Shown one piece after another: positions 59,250-64,000 of a DNA stretch of 64,000 nucleotides (position 1 is the stretch's first letter; each line of letters starts with the position of its first letter). The stretch is from Halomarinibacterium sp034670265. Its GTDB lineage: Bacteria > Bacteroidota > Bacteroidia > Flavobacteriales > Flavobacteriaceae. Location: NCBI GenBank assembly GCA_034670265.1, contig JAXMNU010000003.1:471425-535424 (forward strand). The letters are read 5' to 3'. The notes below the pieces were generated by a model. It was not told where the DNA came from, did not search any database, and worked only from the letters and a program-made list of their open reading frames with translations. The translations under genes and the position numbers were made by a program.

Positions 59250-59268
59250 ACTTTAAGTGTTTTGTAGA

Positions 59269-59688
59269 TTAAGCAGGGCTTGTTTTTTGATATACCAATC
59301 CCGCTAATAAACCCATAATAGCGTAAAAAACGATATAAGTAACGCCATTTATGAGAGTTCCTGTAAGGTCTAGCATATCCATCACAGCAAAATTTACCAT
59401 ACCTTCTCCAAAGCCCATTAAAATTCCTACCCATACCCCAAAGGTCATACCAGTTGTTGGGCTAAAACTACCATTGGCCCATTTACTGTAAATTGTTGAT
59501 AAAGCAAAACCAACAATAATACATCCTATGATAAGATGTACCATATCTGGCATTTCTCTCATAATGCCAGTGGCGGTTGTGTGTTCTGTTAAAATTGGGT
59601 CCACAAGCATGCCCCAAATTAACCAACCTCCAAAATACCCCCAAACAGCGGTAACTAGTGTACTAATTAAATTACTTTTTGAAAACAT
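59269..59688 (-). CDS. Four-helix membrane protein of unknown function
   Basis: A 139-residue membrane protein with four segments (about 8-28, 48-66, 80-100 and 110-134). Sequence features are GGWLIWGMLVDPILTEHT, MVHLIIGCIIVGFALSTIYSKWANG and a Gly-rich FGVWVGILMGFGEGMVNF helix. Related small proteins are frequent in flavobacteria, but the function is unknown to me. It has its own terminator and a 190-base spacer upstream, so it appears monocistronic. Confidence 0.78.
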   Translation of the reverse strand: MFSKSNLISTLVTAVWGYFGGWLIWGMLVDPILTEHTTATGIMREMPDMVHLIIGCIIVGFALSTIYSKWANGSFSPTTGMTFGVWVGILMGFGEGMVNFAVMDMLDLTGTLINGVTYIVFYAIMGLLAGLVYQKTSPA

Positions 59689-59878
59689 AATGTATTGATT
59701 TAGTTGTTAGTATGTGAAAATTAGTCTTTTTTTCAATAACTTTTACTTTTCCTACAATTATCTTATTAACAGCGGTTTATAACTTTTATAAGAAATTTCT
59801 TGAGATTGACAAGATGGTTTCCGAATTCAGTAACCGAAATACAAAATAGTTGAAGTAAATATTCAGTAATTTTGAATC

Positions 59879-61111
59879 GTGAATAAATCATACGATATCA
59901 TTATTGTAGGAGGGGGAGCTGCAGGCTTTTTCACTGCTATAAATACTGCTGAAAAATTACCAAAAACCAAGATTGCTATCTTAGAGCGTGGTGGGGAGGT
60001 GCTCACTAAAGTGAAAGTTTCTGGTGGGGGCCGATGTAATGTTACCCATGCCGAGTTTATTCCGAATGAATTAATAAAAAGCTATCCCAGAGGGGAAAAA
60101 GAATTGCTTGGACCCTTTCATAGTTTTATGACGGGTGATACCATCGAATGGTTTGAAAAAAGGGGCGTGCCACTAAAAATTGAAGAAGATGGAAGAATGT
60201 TTCCTACAACCGATAGTTCGCAAACCATTATCGATTGTTTTATAGGCGAAATTATAAGGCTCAATATCGATCTTCATAGAAACTGTTCCGTCAAACAAAT
60301 TGAAAAAGATGGGGATTCATATAAAATAGCAACAACTTCCGAAGTGTTTCTTGCTGAAAAGCTTGTTGTGGCAACAGGCAGTAATCCGAAAATTTGGAAT
60401 CTTCTGAAAAATTTAGGACATAGCATTGTGTCGCCTGTTCCGTCCTTATTTACATTTAATATTAAAGATGAACGAATTTCAGATTTACCCGGAATTGCTA
60501 CCGATGTTAGTGTTCAAATACTATCTGAAAAAGGAAAAGTAATCCTCGAATCTGAAGGACCGCTGCTCATAACACATTGGGGCATGAGTGGTCCAGCTAT
60601 TTTAAAACTTTCAGCCTGGGGCGCACGTTTGTTGGAACCCACAAATTATCATTTTGAAATCAATGTAAATTGGCTTTACGACGTCTCTGAAACTGAAGCT
60701 ATCGAAAAACTTTCAGCTTTAAAAGACCAAAATCCAAAGCAAACCCTTTTTAAATATGCACAGTTAGATTTGCCAAAACGATTATGGCAAAGCTTATTAA
60801 AATCTTCTGGAATTTCAGAAATGGAAACTTGGGCATCACTTTCAAAAAAGCAAATTCAAAATATCGCGTTACAACTAACTCAATCTCGATTTGAGGTCAC
60901 TGGGAAAAGTACTTTTAAAGAAGAATTTGTAACAGCGGGCGGAGTCGATTTAAAAGAGGTGAATTTTAAAACGTTTGAAAGCAAAATTCATCCTAATTTA
61001 TTCTTTGCCGGAGAAGTTTTAAATATCGATGCCATAACTGGAGGTTTTAATTTTCAAAATGCTTGGACGGGCGGATATATTGTAGCGAAATCTGTATCAA
61101 AAACAATTTAA
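59879..61111 (+). CDS. HI0933/BaiN-family FAD-dependent oxidoreductase, GTG start
   Basis: A 410-residue flavoprotein. The FAD motif IIIVGGGAAGFFTAINTA begins near residue 7. KVSGGGRCNVTH (residues ~48-59) and the C-terminal TAGGVDLKEVNFKT / FFAGEVLNIDAITGGFNFQNAWTGGYIVA are family signatures of HI0933-like proteins (aminoacetone oxidase/BaiN-like). The physiological substrate is unknown. The GTG at 59879 is taken as start because it precedes the FAD fold by the usual few residues. Confidence 0.9.
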   Translation: MNKSYDIIIVGGGAAGFFTAINTAEKLPKTKIAILERGGEVLTKVKVSGGGRCNVTHAEFIPNELIKSYPRGEKELLGPFHSFMTGDTIEWFEKRGVPLKIEEDGRMFPTTDSSQTIIDCFIGEIIRLNIDLHRNCSVKQIEKDGDSYKIATTSEVFLAEKLVVATGSNPKIWNLLKNLGHSIVSPVPSLFTFNIKDERISDLPGIATDVSVQILSEKGKVILESEGPLLITHWGMSGPAILKLSAWGARLLEPTNYHFEINVNWLYDVSETEAIEKLSALKDQNPKQTLFKYAQLDLPKRLWQSLLKSSGISEMETWASLSKKQIQNIALQLTQSRFEVTGKSTFKEEFVTAGGVDLKEVNFKTFESKIHPNLFFAGEVLNIDAITGGFNFQNAWTGGYIVAKSVSKTI

Positions 61112-61153
61112 TTATTTAGAGTTTTCCTTTTTTATCTACAGTTCTAAAAGCCC

Positions 61154-61161
61154 TACCTTTG
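61154..61161 (+). promoter_or_regulatory. -7 element of the PLP decarboxylase gene
   Basis: TACCTTTG, 28 bases before the ATG at 61190. No TTG at suitable distance upstream. Confidence 0.5.
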
Positions 61162-61189
61162 TATCCTTCTTACGTAAAAAGCAACATAA

Positions 61190-62623
61190 ATGATTCACAA
61201 AAACGGTACTTTGGAGCTTACAGTTGAAGCTAGGGAAAAGTATGGTATAAAGGTCATGGAAGCAATTTCAAACCACTATCAACAAATAAATAATAAGAAA
61301 CCCGTAGCTATTAGTTCAAGAGAGGAAATGGATAAACTTTTTCTAGAAGAAGTTCCAGAAAAACCTTCCAATCCTTTTGAGGTACTCGATTTTGTGTTGG
61401 AGAATGTAATGACGCAAAGCACTATTGTTTCGCATCCTAAATCTTTTTCTTTTGTACCAGGGCCAAGCAATTTTATTGGAGCCATGGGCGATAGCTTAGC
61501 TTCTGGATTTAATATATTTTCTGGAGGTTGGGCTGCTTCTCCAGCTGCTGCCGAGCTAGAAATAGTGACTATGAATTGGTTATTAAAAATTTTCGGTTTT
61601 CCTATTGTAAAAGGTGGCGGAATTTTTACAAGTGGTGGATCTATGGCCAATTTAACAGCTATTGTAACGGCCCGTCGCATAAAATGTGGAGATGATTTTT
61701 CAAAAGCAGTCATTTATTTATCAGACCAAGCCCATTCTTCCAATATTAAAGCCATTCGTATTTTAGGATTTAAAAAGGAACAAATACGAATTATTCCAAC
61801 AGATCAAGAGTTTAAATTTGGTATTAATAAACTTAAAAATGCCATTGCCAAAGACCGTTTGGAAGGATGGCAACCCTTTTGTCTTATTGCCACTGCAGGC
61901 ACAACCAATACTGGTACTGTAGATCCTTTTTTACCATTAGCGAGTATTTGCAAGCAGGAAAACATTTGGTTTCATATTGATGGGGCGTATGGTGGCGCTG
62001 CAATTTTAGCTAAAAATGGCAAAGTATTATTAAAAGGAATTAATAAAGCAGATTCCTTAACGGTAGACCCTCATAAATGGTTTTATCAACCTTACGAAAT
62101 AGGATGTTTATTAGTGAGAAATCATAGTTGGCTTAAAAATACTTTTACCGAAAAACCTGAATATTTAAGAGATGTTGAAGGAAATACTTCAGAAATTAAT
62201 TTCTATGACCATGGTATGGAATTAACGCGTCGCTTTCGTGCATTAAAGTTTTATATGTCCATAAAAACATTTGGTTTAAATGAATTCCGAAAAGCAATCA
62301 ATTATAATATTGCTTTGGCAGAAAAAACGGAAGCTTTTTTACGAAAGAGTCCTAATTGGGAGATTATCTCCCCAGCGACCTTAGCAGTAATTAATTTTAG
62401 ATGTAATCCTATAAATAAAAGTCTTTCTGAAAAAAAATTAGATAAATTAAACCAATATATTTCAAAAAAAGTAGTAGCATCTAGAGAGGCACTATTAGTA
62501 ACCACAATACTAAATGGTCAAGTTGTTTTAAGGATGTGTTTGATAAATCCGCGTACCACTTTTAAGGATGTTGAAGAAACAATTAGTCTTTGTGAAAAAT
62601 TCGCGATTGAAGGGCTACAATAA
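61190..62623 (+). CDS. Pyridoxal-phosphate-dependent group II amino-acid decarboxylase
   Basis: A 477-residue fold-type I PLP enzyme. The PLP-stacking region SDQAHSSNIKAI, the aspartate region WFHIDGAYGGAA, and the Schiff-base lysine in SLTVDPHKWFYQP are those of aromatic-L-amino-acid/tyrosine/glutamate-type decarboxylases. The SGGSMANLTAIVTARR segment binds the cofactor phosphate. The amino-acid substrate is not clear from motifs alone; aromatic is most likely. It overlaps the DUF1697 gene by one base. Confidence 0.88.
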   Translation: MIHKNGTLELTVEAREKYGIKVMEAISNHYQQINNKKPVAISSREEMDKLFLEEVPEKPSNPFEVLDFVLENVMTQSTIVSHPKSFSFVPGPSNFIGAMGDSLASGFNIFSGGWAASPAAAELEIVTMNWLLKIFGFPIVKGGGIFTSGGSMANLTAIVTARRIKCGDDFSKAVIYLSDQAHSSNIKAIRILGFKKEQIRIIPTDQEFKFGINKLKNAIAKDRLEGWQPFCLIATAGTTNTGTVDPFLPLASICKQENIWFHIDGAYGGAAILAKNGKVLLKGINKADSLTVDPHKWFYQPYEIGCLLVRNHSWLKNTFTEKPEYLRDVEGNTSEINFYDHGMELTRRFRALKFYMSIKTFGLNEFRKAINYNIALAEKTEAFLRKSPNWEIISPATLAVINFRCNPINKSLSEKKLDKLNQYISKKVVASREALLVTTILNGQVVLRMCLINPRTTFKDVEETISLCEKFAIEGLQ

Positions 62624-63150
62624 TGAAAAAATACATTGCATTACTACGCGGAATTAATGTAGGGGGGCATAAAAAATTCCCTAAAGCAGATCAATTAGAA
62701 ATGCTTAGCGAATTAGGGGTTTCTTCACCACAGGTGTACCTTCATACTGGGAATTGGATATTTCAATCTTCTAAAAATAAAGAAATATTACAAAGTGAAT
62801 TGTTGAAAGCTATTAGGGATAAACAAGGGTGGGAAGTTCCTATTTTAATAAAAACTGCTTCTGAAATTATTACAATTCTTAAAAACTGTCCTTTTCCTGA
62901 AGAAAAAAAAGGGAAGAGTTATTTTGTGCTTCCGTTTCAACAACCTCCTTCGGATAAAGTGGAACAACTAAACACCATACCCCTTTCTAATGAAGAGTTT
63001 GTCATCACCTCTCATTGTATTTATTTATATTCTTCCTTAAATCACAGCGATTCTAAACTCAGTAATAATTTCTTTGAAAAGAAACTAAAAATCACAGCAA
63101 CAGCTCGAAATTACAATACGATGATGGCTATTTTAGATATGTCTCAATAA
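62623..63150 (+). CDS. DUF1697-family protein
   Basis: A 175-residue protein with the DUF1697 start (KYIALLRGINVGGHKKFPKADQLEMLSELG), Y-L-H-T-G-N-W-I-F-Q-S and a C-terminal ITATARNYNTMMAILDM, all family features. The family is uncharacterised. Its start shares a base with the stop of the decarboxylase gene (TAATG), so it should be co-translated. It is convergent with the adhesin gene, two bases away. Confidence 0.9.
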   Translation: MKKYIALLRGINVGGHKKFPKADQLEMLSELGVSSPQVYLHTGNWIFQSSKNKEILQSELLKAIRDKQGWEVPILIKTASEIITILKNCPFPEEKKGKSYFVLPFQQPPSDKVEQLNTIPLSNEEFVITSHCIYLYSSLNHSDSKLSNNFFEKKLKITATARNYNTMMAILDMSQ

Positions 63151-63152
63151 AA

Positions 63153-64000
63153 TTAATTTTGAACACGCTCCATGGCTTCTAATCGTAATTCAAGCTCGGT
63201 TATTTTTTCAAGTTTCTGTGTAAGCAATTTATTTTCCTCCATTAATTTCAGATTTCTATTTTGTAAATCCTCAATTTTAGAATACAATGCTTTTATCGCT
63301 TGTACAAAAACGGCATCATAATCTCCATATGCCGTTTGATAAAACCCTTGATTGTCCATACTTACTTTTTCAGGAAAAACCTGCATTAATTCTTGCGCAA
63401 TAAACCCATATTGAATTCCATCGGGTCTATTGTAGCCAGTAATATCATCATTCCATTGATAGGTAACACCACGAAGATTTAATAATTTCTCTAAAGCTTT
63501 TTCTTCAGAAATGGTTTCAATATTGGTTTTAAGTCGTCTGTCACTATTCCCAAGCCATGACCCAGCAGTTGATTTGGATGCATCGCCTTCTACTTCAAGA
63601 ATATTAGTTGTTGGAATACGTGAAAAACCGGTTTTGCCATCTTTAAGCATCGTAAATGCATTATTAGTTGAATTATTTGCTACTACGAAGAGTCTGTCTG
63701 TAGCAATTGGAGTTGTAGTACTTGATGCAGTATAAGCAGAACTATTGTATCCTATTACGGTTTCTTTAAAAGAATATGCGGTAACATCATTTCCCATGGC
63801 ATATGAATGTTCGCCCAATGCAGTAGCATTTTCTCCCATAGCAATTGCGTTTATTGCTTCACTACTTGCGCCCGATCCCATTGCAATTCCTTCGGTAGCT
63901 ACAGCTAATGTGACACCCCCTTGTACTGCGAAAGAATTTGTTCCGTTTGCTGTTCCGTTTAGGCTATAGGCTGCTTGTCCGGTGGCTATGCCTCCAATTG
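63153..64000 (-). CDS. Secreted adhesin-like protein with S74 intramolecular chaperone (5' part outside window)
   Basis: The minus-strand frame is open to the window edge, giving the last ~280 residues. The N-terminal visible part has YadA-head-like repeats (INAIAMGENATALGEHSYAMG; A-x-G steps), as in trimeric coiled surface fibres. The C-terminal ~110 residues are a peptidase S74 / tail-spike chaperone domain, with SDRRLKTNIETIS (Ser-Lys dyad), YGFIAQELMQVFPE and a final coiled coil. It self-cleaves after trimer folding in known members. It resembles phage tail fibre endings, but flavobacterial surface proteins share them. Confidence 0.85.
   Translation of the reverse strand, partial: IGGIATGQAAYSLNGTANGTNSFAVQGGVTLAVATEGIAMGSGASSEAINAIAMGENATALGEHSYAMGNDVTAYSFKETVIGYNSSAYTASSTTTPIATDRLFVVANNSTNNAFTMLKDGKTGFSRIPTTNILEVEGDASKSTAGSWLGNSDRRLKTNIETISEEKALEKLLNLRGVTYQWNDDITGYNRPDGIQYGFIAQELMQVFPEKVSMDNQGFYQTAYGDYDAVFVQAIKALYSKIEDLQNRNLKLMEENKLLTQKLEKITELELRLEAMERVQN

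Noticed and set aside
63153..64000. Prophage tail-fibre gene
   Set aside because: The S74 domain also occurs in flavobacterial surface proteins, and no other phage gene is seen next to it.

Overview
The window is chromosomal DNA from an AT-rich member of the Bacteroidota, almost certainly a marine-type flavobacterium. Evidence seen in the sequence: many promoters end in the Bacteroidota -7 element TAnnTTTG; exported proteins carry short signal peptides or lipoboxes ending in SC; DnaE has an N-terminal proofreading exonuclease; ribosomal protein S16 has a long Ala/Glu tail; and N2O reductase is of the clade II, Sec-exported type. No rRNA, IS element, integrase or CRISPR array was found. Two tRNA genes are present, Asp(GUC) and Leu(UAG).

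Layout. 1-9.3 kb is housekeeping: the end of trmB, a LysE-type exporter, an alkyltransferase-like protein, an Fe-S/redox run (apbC, nfu, ferredoxin-NADP reductase, ferredoxin), then on the minus strand a phosphoesterase, glutaryl-CoA dehydrogenase and rpsP-rimM-trmN6. 9.4-15.7 kb carries dnaE, trxA, a clpP and a DUF58 protein. 15.7-22 kb is more accessory: tRNA-Asp, dispersed repeats, a small unknown gene, a secreted protein with an internal duplication, and a three-gene soluble signalling set (STAS-like protein, double-PAS histidine kinase, lone receiver) followed by a large secreted protein.

22-35 kb mixes a methyltransferase, a nitroreductase and lipoproteins with a BlaI/BlaR1-like pair plus a satellite lipoprotein, a GT2/flippase pair, ruvC, hemW and a run of small metabolic genes. 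34.5-40.2 kb is a hydroxyproline catabolic operon: a divergent AraC regulator, then deaminase, semialdehyde dehydrogenase, epimerase and D-amino-acid oxidase, all overlapping. 40.7-48.5 kb is a complete clade II nitrous oxide reductase cluster on the minus strand (cytochrome c, fasciclin lipoprotein, nosZ, NosB-like, nosL, cupin, nosD, nosF, nosY) with a divergent Fe-S-type Rrf2 regulator.

48.5-64 kb holds an ATP-grasp enzyme, an M23-like protein without a signal peptide, DUF4407, a second BlaI/BlaR1-like pair, PhnA, a sulfide:quinone-oxidoreductase-like flavoprotein, an M20 dipeptidase, tRNA-Leu with a duplicated 3' end, a 3D-domain lipoprotein, an EEP-family protein, an HI0933-type flavoprotein, a PLP decarboxylase, DUF1697 and the C-terminal part of an S74-chaperone adhesin that leaves the window.

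The most interesting signals are regulatory. The nos cluster and the SQR-like gene share a promoter element placed identically relative to the -7 box. In the second BlaI system two palindromes lie exactly over the -33 and -7 boxes. The hydroxyproline promoter carries three TACTAT boxes. A dispersed GCAGG hairpin sits directly before two start codons. apbC has a palindrome and a folded-looking leader. The STAS/PAS-kinase/receiver set has no obvious DNA-binding output and is the best candidate for a poorly described system.
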